NCBI RefSeq assembly: GCF_000255295.1
Contig: NC_017030.1
Location: forward strand, 4,526,001 to 4,590,000
DNA from: Corallococcus coralloides DSM 2259
Lineage (GTDB): Bacteria > Myxococcota > Myxococcia > Myxococcales > Myxococcaceae
Length of the DNA: 64,000 nucleotides
Reading direction: 5' to 3'
The notes beneath the pieces are model-generated. The model was not told the origin of the DNA, made no database searches, and saw nothing but the letters and a program-made list of their open reading frames with translations. Position 1 is the first letter of the stretch. Every line of letters begins with the position of its first letter. The position numbers and the translations under genes were made by a program. Below, in pieces: positions 51,013-60,310 of the stretch.

Positions 51013-51489
51013 TCAAGGCTTCAGCAGCGTGTGCAGGGCGTTGGCGTGTGCCTCCTCCTCGTCGAGGAGCTCCTCCAGGAGCCGCCGCGTGGTGGGGTCC
51101 CGGTCCGCGAAGTAGGGGATCAGATCGCGGTACGACGCGATGGCGATGCGCTCCGCCTCCAGGTTCTCGCGCAGCAGCTCCACCAGCGTCCGCCCTTCGT
51201 CGTCCTGGGTGTCACCGCTGGACATGAGCCCTCCAAGGTTGAAGTCCGGCCTGCCGCCCAACTGCTGGATGCGCTCGGCGAGCCTGAGCGCGTGGTCCTG
51301 CTCATCGCGGGCGTGCAGGCCGAACACGGCCCTCATCGCCTCATGGCAGGCGCCTCCGGCCAGCAGGGCATGGCGCGTGTAGCGCCGCACGCAGACGACC
51401 TTGGTCGCCAGCGCGGCGTTGAGCAGCGTGAGGCGGACCCCCAGGTCCCCCGGGTCGGTGACGGACGGCTGCGAATGCGTGTCGGCCAT
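51013..51489 (-). CDS. Ferritin-like (bacterioferritin-type) protein
   Basis: 158 residues, four long helices. Metal-ligand patterns fit the ferritin-like fold: ALATKVVCVRRYTRHALLA, AVFGLHARDEQDHALRLAERIQQLGG (E..H), LVELLRENLEAERIAIASYRDLI (E) and LLEELLDEEEAHANALHTLL (EE..H). Likely stores or handles iron or acts as a mini-ferritin; the exact subfamily is uncertain. ATG 51489 chosen because upstream frame is low-complexity shadow. Confidence 0.85.
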   Translation of the reverse strand: MADTHSQPSVTDPGDLGVRLTLLNAALATKVVCVRRYTRHALLAGGACHEAMRAVFGLHARDEQDHALRLAERIQQLGGRPDFNLGGLMSSGDTQDDEGRTLVELLRENLEAERIAIASYRDLIPYFADRDPTTRRLLEELLDEEEAHANALHTLLKP

Positions 51490-51699
51490 GGCATTGCCCC
51501 CAGGCGGCTGCGTGTCCGGAAGCTGGGAGGCCCGGGCAGCGCCGTCCATCCCACCTGCCCCCGCGTGCCGGAAGCGCCGCGCCTGTCCGTCCCGCCCCCG
51601 ACGCCTGCTTCCACACCGGGCGGCGGGCGGGGACGTTGTTCGCGAACATCCCTTGCGGCCTCCAGGGCGGAGGAGGGGGTTCGGGGTTAGTCTTCGCCA
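51490..51699. other. 210-bp divergent intergenic region
   Basis: Carries the promoters of the ferritin-like gene and the Suv3-like helicase. Near the helicase end it contains GGTTCGGGGTTAG and a GGAGGAGGGGG run, but no clear -35/-10 box stands out. Confidence 0.3.
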
Positions 51700-54117
51700 A
51701 TGAGCTCGAGCCCATCCAGCCGGCCGTCCGTCGTCGTGGCGGAGCTGGGGCCCACGAACACCGGGAAGACCTTCCGCGCCATCGAACGGATGCTCGAGCA
51801 CGACTCCGGCATCATCGGGTTGCCGCTCCGCCTGCTCGCCCGTGAGGTCTACGACCGGGTGACCGCGAAGGTGGGCGAGGGCCGGGTCGCGCTGATGACG
51901 GGCGAGGAGAAGCGCGTGCCGCCCCGGCCCGACTACTGGATCTGCACCGTGGAGGCGATGCCGACCGACCGGGAGGTGGACTTCCTCGCGGTGGATGAAA
52001 TCCAGCTCGCCGCGCACCGGGAGCGTGGGCACGTCTTCACGGACCGGCTGCTGCACGCGCGCGGGCGCAAGGAGACCTGGTTCCTGGGCGCGGACACCAT
52101 GCGGCCCATGGTGCAGGCGCTGATTCCGCATGCGTCCATGAAGCGCGCCATGCGCCTGTCGCAGCTGCGCTATGCCGGGCGCCGCTCGCTGAAGAGCCTG
52201 CCGCCGCGCTCGGCGGTGGTCGCGTTCTCCGCGGACCGCGTCTACGAGCTGGCCGAATCACTGCGCCGGCTGCGGGGCGGGGTGGCGGTGGTGCTGGGAG
52301 CGCTGTCGCCCCGGACGCGCAACGCGCAGGTGGCCATGTATCAGTCCGGCGAGGTCCAGTACCTCGTGGCCACGGATGCCATTGGCATGGGGTTGAACCT
52401 GGACCTCAACCACGTGGCCTTCGCGACGCTCTCCAAGTACGACGGCGCCGAACAGCGCGACCTGTATCCGGACGAGCTGGCGCAGATTGCCGGCCGCGCG
52501 GGGCGCCACCTCAACGACGGGAGCTTCGGCGCGCTGAACACGCTGCCGGAGCTGCCGCCGCGCATCGTCTCCGCCATCGAAACCCACCGCTTCCCGGCGG
52601 TGCGCAGCCTCATCTGGCGCAACTCCTCGCTCGACTTCGCAAGCCCGGAGGCGCTGCTGGACTCGCTGTCGCGGGCGCCGCGCGACAGCGCCTTCGTCCG
52701 GGTGGAGCGCGCGGATGACTTCGACGCACTCAAGGGCCTGTCGGCGGTGCCCGCCATCCGCGAGCTCACCACCGACAAGGCCTCCGTGGAGCTCTTGTGG
52801 CAGGTCTGCCAGGTCCCGGACTTCCGCAAGGGGCTCTTCGGGCAGCATGTCGCGCTCTTGCGCGAGACGTTCCTCCAGCTGACGGCAGGGGACGGGAAGC
52901 TGGACCCCACCTGGCTGGGCCGGCAGGTGTCGCCGCTGGACGATGCGTCCGGGGACATCCACACGCTGATGGACCGGCTCGCGGCCATCCGCATCTGGAC
53001 GTACATCAGCCATCGCCCGGGCTGGCTGAGCGACGCGGAGGCCTGGCAGGAGCGCACGCGCCGCATCGAGGACGCGCTGGGGGATGCCCTGCATGAGCGG
53101 CTGGTGGAGCGCTTCGTCCAGCGGGCCGCGAGGAGGAGCGCGCGTCGCTTCGTGCGGGCCAGCGCGCAGCCACAGGCCGGGGCTTCGGACAGTCCGTTCG
53201 CCAAGCTGGGGCTCTTGCTGACGGAGGTGCCGGGCGCGGAAGGCGCGGTGATGACGGAGGAGCAGTTCGTTCAGCGCGTGGTGGACGCGACGCATGACGC
53301 CTTCGAGGTGGACGCCGCGGGGCGCATCTCCTTCGAGGCGCAGCCGCTGGCCCGGCTGGTGCGGGGGCGCGACCGGCGCTCGCCGCAGCTGGCGTTGGCG
53401 GAGCCGGAGGTGTGGACGGGAGGCGCGCGGCAGCGCTTGGAACGCCGGCTGGTGGCGCTGGCGAGGGATCTGGTCACGGAGGCCATGGGAGGCTTTCCCG
53501 CGGAGTCCTTCACGGGCGCGAGCCGCTCACCGGCGACGCGCGCCGTGGCCTACCAGCTGGCGGAAGGGCTGGGCGTCATCTCGCAGGCAGAGGCGCGCGA
53601 GCAGTGGCGGCTCCTGGACGAGGAGTCGCGGGAGCGGCTGAAGGCGCAGGGCGTCCACGAGGGCCAGCGGTACCTCTACGTCACCCAGGCCCTGTCGCCG
53701 CAGGCCCTGGAGCGGCGGGCGATGTTGACGGCGCTGTTCCAGCAGGCGCCGAGTCCGCAGGGCATCCCCCAGGAGCCGGCGCTGAACGTGTCGGTGCTGG
53801 CGGGCCGGAGCGCACGGGCCTTCGGCTACGAGGTCATCGGGCCGGTGGCTCTGCGCATCGACATTGTCGAGCGGCTGGGAGAGGGATTGCGCAACCCGCA
53901 GGGCGCGAAGCAGGTGCACGCGCTCATGCAACAACTGCGATTGGATGGCGGCGTCCGCGCGCAGGTGCTGCGGGCGTTGGGCGGACAGCCCCAGGGCGCT
54001 GCTTCGAAGCGGCGGCGGCGCAGGCGGGGGCGGAAGCCCTCGGCGACGGCACCAGAGCCGAGTGGTGTTCGCGGTCGTGAACCGGCAGGCTCAAGCCGGT
54101 TCACCGACCGCCCATGA
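51700..54117 (+). CDS. Suv3-like superfamily 2 RNA helicase
   Basis: 805 residues. The helicase core matches mitochondrial Suv3/YpdF-type enzymes: VVVAELGPTNTGKTFRAIERML (motif I), LMTGEEKRVPPRPDYWICTVEA, LAVDEIQLAAHRERGHVF (motif II DEIQ), FLGADTMRP, VAFSADRVYELAESLR, LVATDAIGMGLNLDLNHVAFAT and LAQIAGRAGRHL (motif VI). A long C-terminal region with KSLPP and basic tail SKRRRRRRGRKP follows. Suv3 unwinds RNA with 3'-5' polarity, usually in mitochondria or alphaproteobacteria, so its presence here is notable. It overlaps the next gene by 4 bp. Confidence 0.9.
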   Translation: MSSSPSSRPSVVVAELGPTNTGKTFRAIERMLEHDSGIIGLPLRLLAREVYDRVTAKVGEGRVALMTGEEKRVPPRPDYWICTVEAMPTDREVDFLAVDEIQLAAHRERGHVFTDRLLHARGRKETWFLGADTMRPMVQALIPHASMKRAMRLSQLRYAGRRSLKSLPPRSAVVAFSADRVYELAESLRRLRGGVAVVLGALSPRTRNAQVAMYQSGEVQYLVATDAIGMGLNLDLNHVAFATLSKYDGAEQRDLYPDELAQIAGRAGRHLNDGSFGALNTLPELPPRIVSAIETHRFPAVRSLIWRNSSLDFASPEALLDSLSRAPRDSAFVRVERADDFDALKGLSAVPAIRELTTDKASVELLWQVCQVPDFRKGLFGQHVALLRETFLQLTAGDGKLDPTWLGRQVSPLDDASGDIHTLMDRLAAIRIWTYISHRPGWLSDAEAWQERTRRIEDALGDALHERLVERFVQRAARRSARRFVRASAQPQAGASDSPFAKLGLLLTEVPGAEGAVMTEEQFVQRVVDATHDAFEVDAAGRISFEAQPLARLVRGRDRRSPQLALAEPEVWTGGARQRLERRLVALARDLVTEAMGGFPAESFTGASRSPATRAVAYQLAEGLGVISQAEAREQWRLLDEESRERLKAQGVHEGQRYLYVTQALSPQALERRAMLTALFQQAPSPQGIPQEPALNVSVLAGRSARAFGYEVIGPVALRIDIVERLGEGLRNPQGAKQVHALMQQLRLDGGVRAQVLRALGGQPQGAASKRRRRRRGRKPSATAPEPSGVRGREPAGSSRFTDRP

Positions 54118-55097
54118 AACCGTTCCTCCTCTACGCCGGAACCATCCTCGTCCTCTACTTCGGACTGGCCGTCCTGCTGGTGGTGATGAACCCCGGTCCG
54201 GGTCGTGAGGGTGCCGTCGCGATGGGGGGCGTCTCCGTGCTCGTCATGGGCGCGATGGTGGCGGCGGGACTGAGCGTGCTGGGCGGAGCGGTGATGCTCC
54301 TCTGGGCGCACTTCATCGCCAAGAGCCCGAAGGTGTCCTGGGTGGGCGTCGCGTTCGCGGGCTTCATCCTGGCCGGGCTCGCGGCCGTGGTCGCGAAGCG
54401 GCTGCTGGAGCCTTCTCACGCGGAGAAGCAGGCGGCCCGGAGGGCCGAGGAGCTGCGCACCGCCATCGAAAAGCACGACGTGAAGCTGTTCTCCTGGGTG
54501 GTCTTTGAGCGGCTGCGGGAGGGGGCGGCGGACGGGGCGGAGGGGCTGATCACCGCGGGGCCCTTCACGGAAGAGGAGTTCATCCAGCATCAGCTGGCGA
54601 CCACCACCATTCTCACCCCCGAGCAGCGAGAGCTCCTGATGCGGCTGGGAGGGCGTCACGAGGACTTCCTCGCGAAGCTGCCGTACCGCTTGCGCGTTCG
54701 TTACCGGAGCTATGAACGCTTCTGCGTCGGTGACCTGATGGGGCTGGATGAGAGCGGAAATGCCTTCTTCTACGCGTTCCGGTCGTTCCACGAACTGGGA
54801 GCCACGCCGGAACAGCAGTCCCCGGAGAGCACCGCCCCGATGTTCAAGGCCGCGAGCGAGCTCAGCGCCGACATTCGCTCCCTCGTTTCCCCGATGTTCC
54901 TCCTGTTGACCCTCCCGTACCTGGAGGTGTTCCCGACCGCCTGGGACGTGGGGCTCGACGACGATGAGAAGGCGCTGAGGAGATCAGCCCTGGTCCTGCT
55001 CCGGCAACGGGGCATGGAGCTGAACGCCGAGGAAAAACAGGACGCGGAGATCAAGGCCGCGCTGCGCGCCGCGGGCCTCTCTGAACTCCTGGAGTGA
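54114..55097 (+). CDS. Membrane protein of unknown function
   Basis: 327 residues. Three N-terminal transmembrane helices (LLYAGTILVLYFGLAVLLVV, VSVLVMGAMVAAGLSVLGGAV, VSWVGVAFAGFILAGLAAVV) precede a soluble ~210-residue domain, presumably cytoplasmic, with helical, charged segments. It is coupled to the helicase gene by an ATGA overlap. No family recognised. Confidence 0.7.
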   Translation: MKPFLLYAGTILVLYFGLAVLLVVMNPGPGREGAVAMGGVSVLVMGAMVAAGLSVLGGAVMLLWAHFIAKSPKVSWVGVAFAGFILAGLAAVVAKRLLEPSHAEKQAARRAEELRTAIEKHDVKLFSWVVFERLREGAADGAEGLITAGPFTEEEFIQHQLATTTILTPEQRELLMRLGGRHEDFLAKLPYRLRVRYRSYERFCVGDLMGLDESGNAFFYAFRSFHELGATPEQQSPESTAPMFKAASELSADIRSLVSPMFLLLTLPYLEVFPTAWDVGLDDDEKALRRSALVLLRQRGMELNAEEKQDAEIKAALRAAGLSELLE

Positions 55098-55117
55098 CAG
55101 GCGCCGCACCCCGGCCG

Positions 55118-55489
55118 TCATGGCTCGTCAGACATGCCGGAGAGTTGTTCCAAGGCGAGCTCGCGGTAGTAGGGGACGACTTCGACAGCGAGCACGTCGC
55201 GCATCTGCTGGCGCGCACTGTCGAAGTCACCTTGCCGCTGGAAGCTCCACATCCGATGCAGCGCGTCTGTCAGGCGGTTTGACCCCTCTGCGATGCGCCG
55301 CTCGGCCTCACGCATCAAGGCAAGCGCCCCAGCGCTGGTGCTCAAGGCCGCCTCTGCATCAGCGATTGAGACTTCCTCGGCAGTGCGCAGCATGAGGGTG
55401 CGTACGTCGTCACTCAGTGTCAGTGACGCTCCCTCGCGAAGGACGCGCCGTGCAAGGGCGCGGAACGGGCTCCAGTCCGGTGTGCTCAT
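55118..55489 (-). CDS. DUSAM-domain protein
   Basis: 123 residues, fully consistent with the myxobacterial DUSAM paralogous family: FRALARRVLREGASLTLSDDVRTLMLRTAEEVSI, ALALMREAERRIAEGSNRLTDALHRMW and GDFDSARQQMRDVLAVEVVPYYRELALEQL, a regular helical-repeat-like module. Function unknown; the family is restricted to myxobacteria. ATG 55489 is preceded by GGTGAGA. It lies 7 bp after a broken lipoprotein gene. Confidence 0.88.
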   Translation of the reverse strand: MSTPDWSPFRALARRVLREGASLTLSDDVRTLMLRTAEEVSIADAEAALSTSAGALALMREAERRIAEGSNRLTDALHRMWSFQRQGDFDSARQQMRDVLAVEVVPYYRELALEQLSGMSDEP

Positions 55490-55496
55490 TCGGTTC

Positions 55497-55886
55497 TCAC
55501 CGCTTCGGTTTGGATGGGCGGCACATATCAAGGGGCCAATCGTGTTGCCCTTCGCACCTGCGCAGACAGTCAGTGCAGGGACCTGCGAATCTACCGGCCA
55601 CGCAGGCGTTCCAGTTTCGCAAGCACTTGTTCTTCCACGTGGGCAGGCGTGGATCATCCACGTATTCGTCCGCCTCGGAGTTGGCGTGCGTGCCAGTGGC
55701 GCCGACACCCGCGGCCATGATGACCGCCGCTTCGGCGGCAGTGAGTCCGCATGCTTCTGGGAGCCCTGGGTGTCACTGAAGGCAATCCGTCTCGGTGTCC
55801 ATCGCGACGGTCGCACATCCCAGGCTGAAGACCGCGAGGATGGGGGCAAGGTCACGCCACCAGCGGGCGGATTTCAGGGATGTCAT
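55497..55886 (-). pseudogene. Lipoprotein gene interrupted by in-frame TGA
   Basis: From ATG 55886 the frame gives MTSLKSARWWRDLAPILAVF then SLGCATVAMDTETDCLQ, a lipoprotein signal with Cys24 and the start of a mature domain. Codon 38 is TGA (55773-55775). The same frame continues HPGLPEACGLTAAEAAVIM... and ends at 55497 with a Cys-rich tail WKNKCLRNWNACVAG...CTDCLRRCEGQHDWP...MCRPSKPKR that resembles myxobacterial lipoprotein C-termini I have seen. There is no frame shift. A nonsense mutation (CGA or TGG to TGA) is the simplest reading; recoding cannot be excluded. Gene order with DUSAM suggests an operon. Confidence 0.7.
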
Positions 55887-56030
55887 GAGGCGCTGACCCT
55901 ACTGCGGAGAGGGGCCGGCCAGGGAGCAGGCCGGCGGCCAGGGAGGAGGGGAGTCGACGAATCCACGCGGGACCTGCCCGGATTCGCCTATACGCTGGCC
56001 CTGTCTCCCTCCCAGGCCGGTGGTCGTCCC

Positions 56031-57749
56031 ATGAGCAGTGGTCGTGCCCTTTCGCCAGTCCTCCTCGTCGGTGCCGGAACAGGCGAAGCCACGTGCGGCA
56101 TCCTCTACCTGGCGAGCTACCTGCGGCGCGGCGGGATTGAAGCCTTCGTGCGCCTGTGGGACGGGGACGAAAGCGCAGGAGAGGTGACGCAGTCCTTCGA
56201 GCGCCTCATCGCGCGCGTGCGCCCGAAGCTCATCGGCATCAGCCTGAAGTGGTTCCACCACGTGGACCGCGCGCTGCTCATCGCTCGGACCCTCCGGAAG
56301 ATCGACCCGTCCATCCGCATCGTCGTGGGCGGCAACTCCGCGTCGTACTGGTGGAAGGAGCTGAGCGGCTACGACTGCATCGACTACGTCATCCTGGGCG
56401 ATGGAGAAGCCCCCCTGCTGGCGCTCTGCAACGGAGAGGAAGCCCCGCCCAACGTCGTGACGCGGACGCCGGACGGGCGTCCCCGCAGGTTGCCGCTGGC
56501 GTACGTGCAGCGCACCACCAACACGCAGGACGTCTACTACTCGCACTTCAACGAGATCTTCCTCAGCCAGATGGACGCGCACTCCTTCTCCGGCTGGGTC
56601 GCGCCCGGCAAGGGCTGCGGCGAGAACTGCCTCTATTGCGGCGGCGCGCGAGGCAACCAGAAGGCGGACTTCGGGCGCGCGAAGCCGTTCCTGCGCGCCG
56701 AGGAGAACGTGCGCAGGGACCATCAGGAGATCGCCAGCCGGACCTGGCAGATGCGCTACGACTTCGCGGGCAGCACGGCGGAGTTCCTGGGGAGCACCTG
56801 GGCGGGCGTGGACCTGTCGCGCCACTGCTGCACGTACTTCCTCTGGGGCGTGCCGCGCGTGGAGCTGGTCTCGGCGCTGGCGGAGACCTTCCAGCGCATC
56901 TACATGGTCATCGACATCGGCTGCTTCTCCGAACAGCAGCGGCTGGAGCAGATGGCCAAGGGCCTGCTCAAGCCCTGCGCGAAGGACCGCGAGCTGCTGG
57001 AGGTCATCGAGTCCGTCCGCCGCCATCCGAACGTGGAGATCGAAATCTCCGGCATCGGCGGCCTGCCGTACACGAACCGGGAGCGGCTCGCGGAGGAGCT
57101 GCGGCTGGTGGAGCGCATCATCGGCCTGGACTGCGTGGTGGGCTACCAGCGGCTGGAGGCGCAACCCGGAGCGCTCGTCACGGAGCACCCCGCGCGCTTC
57201 GACATGGTGACGGAGGCGAAGACGTTCGCGGAGTTCCTCGGCTACTTCGAGCGCCGCGAACCCGGTGACGTGTCCGTGCCAATGATCCGCTTCAAGGACA
57301 AGGAGCTGGAGGCCGCGGTGCAGCGCAACTCGGACCGGGTGGACGAACTGGCCTGGAAGCACCGGGACGCAAGGAAGCGCGTCGACCTCCACGGCCGCAC
57401 GCGGCTCAAGAACACCGCGCCCTCGACGAAGCGCTTCACGCTGGGGGACTGGCTGGGAAGCCACCGGGCGCCCGCGAAGCTGGCGAAGGAGCCGGTGACG
57501 GTCCTGCGCTCGGTGGATGGCATCACCCTGAGCTGCGCGCCGTCCGTCAGCCCACGCAAGTTCACCGACCCCACGCTGACCCAGGGCGACGACGGCGCCA
57601 TCCTCCTCGCCGCCCTGGCCGCCTTCGATCAGCCGACCACCGTCTCCAGCGCGGTGTCTCACCTGGGCGCGAAGGAACGGCTGGATCCGCACTCCGCCCG
57701 CGAGGTCATCGACCACCTGGTCGACGGGCGCTTCCTCCAGCCTGCGTAG
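56031..57749 (+). CDS. B12-binding-type radical SAM protein
   Basis: 572 residues. Residues ~10-135 form a B12-binding-like alpha/beta domain (PVLLVGAGTGEATCGILYLASYLRRGG, LIGISLKWFHHVDRALLIARTL, IRIVVGGNSASYW, VILGDGEAPLLALC). The [4Fe-4S] cluster motif is C196-GEN-C200-LY-C203, followed by RYDFAGST and a long TIM-barrel. The C-terminal ~80 residues (DDGAILLAALAAFDQPTTVSSAVSHLG...IDHLVDGRFLQ) look like a winged-helix or PqqD-like module. It could modify a peptide or hopanoid/lipid; no precursor gene is nearby. ATG 56031 is the first sensible start after the upstream long shadow. Confidence 0.85.
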   Translation: MSSGRALSPVLLVGAGTGEATCGILYLASYLRRGGIEAFVRLWDGDESAGEVTQSFERLIARVRPKLIGISLKWFHHVDRALLIARTLRKIDPSIRIVVGGNSASYWWKELSGYDCIDYVILGDGEAPLLALCNGEEAPPNVVTRTPDGRPRRLPLAYVQRTTNTQDVYYSHFNEIFLSQMDAHSFSGWVAPGKGCGENCLYCGGARGNQKADFGRAKPFLRAEENVRRDHQEIASRTWQMRYDFAGSTAEFLGSTWAGVDLSRHCCTYFLWGVPRVELVSALAETFQRIYMVIDIGCFSEQQRLEQMAKGLLKPCAKDRELLEVIESVRRHPNVEIEISGIGGLPYTNRERLAEELRLVERIIGLDCVVGYQRLEAQPGALVTEHPARFDMVTEAKTFAEFLGYFERREPGDVSVPMIRFKDKELEAAVQRNSDRVDELAWKHRDARKRVDLHGRTRLKNTAPSTKRFTLGDWLGSHRAPAKLAKEPVTVLRSVDGITLSCAPSVSPRKFTDPTLTQGDDGAILLAALAAFDQPTTVSSAVSHLGAKERLDPHSAREVIDHLVDGRFLQPA

Positions 57750-57760
57750 GTGCAGCGCTT

Positions 57761-58582
57761 TCAGATGTCTCCACTCACGGTGCCCACGAAGCGGATGTGG
57801 CTCTTGCCTGATTCGCTGCAAGTGGCATCCACGGAGACGCTGTAGCTGGGGACATCCGAATCCCACCTGACGGTCCCGGTCCAGGAGTTGCAGTTGTTTC
57901 CGGGAGCAGAAAAGGAAAGGCTTACACGGTTGTCCGGAAGCTGAATGACTGCGCCCGGCGTGGTCAGGGGCCGTTTGATGATGATGTTCAGGTCCCTGAA
58001 TGTGCCCTGACCACATTGCTGAGACTTCACATCTGCGACAACAACGACCTGGAAGTTACTGACACCGTCACAGGACGTTGGGAGCGAGCAGTAATTCTGG
58101 CCGTCGGCGTAGGTGAAGTATGTGCCGGAGGTGACGGGGCTGGAGAAGTTCCAGCGGCAGGTGGCCTTCGCTGGACGGCAACAGGCGGAGCTTCCTGGCG
58201 CGCAGTTGTCGCTGAAGCAGCTGGTGGGATTGTTTGCTGATCCGCCGGCGCAATTGGCATAGAGCGCGGCATCCGTACCCGACCGGGTGCAGCTCCACAT
58301 CTTGTTGCCCTCGCAGAACAGCGTCGCGGGAGTGCACATCGCGGCGCCCTGTTCTCCCGGAGGCCCCATGGGACCCTGGGGGCCCTGCGGCCCCTGCGGG
58401 CCCGCCGGTCCTTGAGGACCTTGAGGACCGCCAGCGGGTCCAGGCGCGCCCTGAGGCCCGGCAGGCCCGGCAGGCCCAGCAGGCCCAGCAGGCCCGGCAG
58501 ACCCGGCCGCACCCTCCGTGCACGCTGTGAAGAGACACGCTGCCAGACAGCTCGCCAGCACCCACCGCGCTCGCATTCCCAC
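57761..58582 (-). CDS. Collagen-like lipoprotein with Cys-rich domain
   Basis: 273 residues. The signal ends in CLFTAC. Residues ~28-82 are a Gly-Pro-rich collagen-like stretch of about nineteen GXY triplets ([18 protein letters not shown]) with one extra Gly interrupting the register. The mature C-terminal part is Cys-rich ([32 protein letters not shown]) and beta-strand-like. Collagen-like stalks usually trimerise and place a head domain at the surface. GTG 58582 or ATG 58576 are both possible. Confidence 0.85.
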   Translation of the reverse strand: MGMRARWVLASCLAACLFTACTEGAAGSAGPAGPAGPAGPAGPQGAPGPAGGPQGPQGPAGPQGPQGPQGPMGPPGEQGAAMCTPATLFCEGNKMWSCTRSGTDAALYANCAGGSANNPTSCFSDNCAPGSSACCRPAKATCRWNFSSPVTSGTYFTYADGQNYCSLPTSCDGVSNFQVVVVADVKSQQCGQGTFRDLNIIIKRPLTTPGAVIQLPDNRVSLSFSAPGNNCNSWTGTVRWDSDVPSYSVSVDATCSESGKSHIRFVGTVSGDI

Positions 58583-58717
58583 GATGCCCTCCCCGGATTG
58601 AGTTCCAGTCCGCCGGGCACACCGGTCCCGGGCGGACGCTGGACATATCTCAAACCAGGCAGGGCTGGCCGTGGAAGCCTGTCGTGGGCTTCCAATTGCT
58701 TTCGCGCGCGGATCATC

Positions 58718-59488
58718 CTACCGGCGGGGAGAAGACCCTTGCGCGGATCTGGGCTCCGAGCTCTTGGCGGACGCACGCGGCGGATGCGCCGTGGGTGGCG
58801 TCATCGGCTGCGAGAGCGGCACCTCCTGTCCGGTGACCCGGGCCACCTCCTCCGGCTCCGGCCCCCGGTTCCAGTACCCCTCGCGAGCCACCACATGCTC
58901 GCCCACGGGCTGCGTCTGGCGCATCAACTCCTGGACCCGCGACTCCGGAAGGAGATGCGACCCCACGTCGGGCTGCACGAAGTTGTCCGCGCTCATGAAC
59001 GTCCAGCTCAACCCGGTGTTCATGCCCGGCGGCGCGAGGGGCTGCCAGCCAACGAAGCCATTTCCCCACCGCCAGTCCACCCAGGCAGGGGCCCACTCAT
59101 TGTCGGGCCACCACAACCAGCCTTCCGACGGCGTGTTGAACCACCGGCCATAGTGGAACGGTGCCCAGCCCCAATCCGTATCGCTCTCGAAGGTCCATCC
59201 CCAATCGCTGGAAACCCACCGGCCGTTGGAGGAATACGGGACGAAGCCCGCGCCCACCTCGTCCGGGTTCGGCTGCCAGACCCAGCCGATGTGCGGCAGG
59301 TCCATCCACGTGCCGTAGGGCGCCAGCACGTCCCGGAACTGGGAAATGGGGTGGTCCAGGGGCGTCGAGCTGGACGTCACCTGCGGCCCGAATTCATCCG
59401 GGCCCATCACGCAGCCGCTGGCTGCCAGGATGGCAAGGACGCTGGTGCCGGTCCGAAGCCAGCGCACCCGGGGATGCCAGGAGCCCAT
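58718..59488 (-). CDS. YXWV-type (DUF6600-like) lipoprotein
   Basis: 256 residues. TSVLAILAASGC is a lipobox. The mature part repeats W-G motifs (YGTWMDLPHIGWVWQP, GRWVSSDWGWTFESDTDWGW, HYGRWFNTPSEGWLWWPDNEW, VDWRWGNGFVGWQP), a Trp/Gly-rich pattern shared with the secreted protein at 10231 and with the DUF6600-type group. Role unknown; the repeats may make a small beta-fold. AAGGAA precedes ATG 59488. Confidence 0.82.
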   Translation of the reverse strand: MGSWHPRVRWLRTGTSVLAILAASGCVMGPDEFGPQVTSSSTPLDHPISQFRDVLAPYGTWMDLPHIGWVWQPNPDEVGAGFVPYSSNGRWVSSDWGWTFESDTDWGWAPFHYGRWFNTPSEGWLWWPDNEWAPAWVDWRWGNGFVGWQPLAPPGMNTGLSWTFMSADNFVQPDVGSHLLPESRVQELMRQTQPVGEHVVAREGYWNRGPEPEEVARVTGQEVPLSQPMTPPTAHPPRASAKSSEPRSAQGSSPRR

Positions 59489-59598
59489 GTCCGGTTCCTT
59501 TCGTGGGGGTCTCTGCCCTGCAAGGTGAGGACGCCTTCACGCAACTTCACGAGCCGTGCGCGTGCAGGAGGCGTATGAACGCCTGAACGGAGGCTCCA

Positions 59599-60309
59599 AT
59601 GGCAAACGCCAAGGCCATGCTCGGAAGCATGCTGGGCCGTTTTCTCTTCACCGAAGCGAAGGTGACCCAGGTGCGCGAAGTCTCGCGCGCCTTCCGACAG
59701 ATTGACTGTGAAGGGCCCGCGCTGCGGGGGCAGGGATGGACCCCCGGCGACAAGGTGCAGGTGTTCCTGCCCGGACTGGGCATGCGCACGTACACGCCGC
59801 TGTCCTGGGACGAAGCACGCGGCGCCACGTCCTTCCTGGTGTACCTGCACGGCGACAGCCCCGGAGCGAAGTGGGGCCGCGATGTGCGCGCCGGGGACCC
59901 GGTGCAGTTCTTCGGTCCCCGGCGCTCGGTGGCGCTGGAGTCCAGTGACGCGCCGGTGGTGCTCTTCGGTGACGAAACGTCCTTCGCGGTGGCGCACGCG
60001 TTCCGCACCGGAGCGAAGCGCGACGTCACCCCCATCTTCGAGGTGACCCGCCGCGAGGACTGCGCCCCCGCGCTGCGCGAGCTGGGCTTCGAGGGCCAGG
60101 ACGTGGAGCGCACGGCAGGCGACGCGCACCTGACGCAGGTCCACGAGCGGCTGCGCGAAGCCCTGCGCGCGAAACCCGGCGCGACGCTGGTGATGACGGG
60201 CCGGGCGCAGTCCATCCAGGCCCTGCGCTCGCGGCTGCGCGGCGACGGTGAACGCGCCACGCCGAAGGTGAAGGCCTACTGGGCCGTGGGCAAGACGGGG
60301 CTCGACTGA
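59599..60309 (+). CDS. Siderophore-interacting FAD reductase (SIP type)
   Basis: 236 residues. The order of segments matches SIP/ViuB: FAD-binding barrel GWTPGDKVQVFLPG and GMRTYTPLSWD (RTYTP), then PGAKWGRDVRAGDPVQFFGPRRS, PVVLFGDETSFAVAHAF (GDETS) and a Rossmann-type C-terminus ending AYWAVGKTGLD. These flavoproteins reduce ferric siderophores in the cytoplasm with NAD(P)H. No siderophore cluster is nearby. Confidence 0.88.
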   Translation: MANAKAMLGSMLGRFLFTEAKVTQVREVSRAFRQIDCEGPALRGQGWTPGDKVQVFLPGLGMRTYTPLSWDEARGATSFLVYLHGDSPGAKWGRDVRAGDPVQFFGPRRSVALESSDAPVVLFGDETSFAVAHAFRTGAKRDVTPIFEVTRREDCAPALRELGFEGQDVERTAGDAHLTQVHERLREALRAKPGATLVMTGRAQSIQALRSRLRGDGERATPKVKAYWAVGKTGLD

Positions 60310-60310
60310 T

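Noticed and set aside
55773-55775. TGA read as selenocysteine
   Set aside because: No clear SECIS-like hairpin directly downstream and the family has no known Sec position; the Sec-like tRNA fragment in the window is not a complete gene. A nonsense mutation is simpler.
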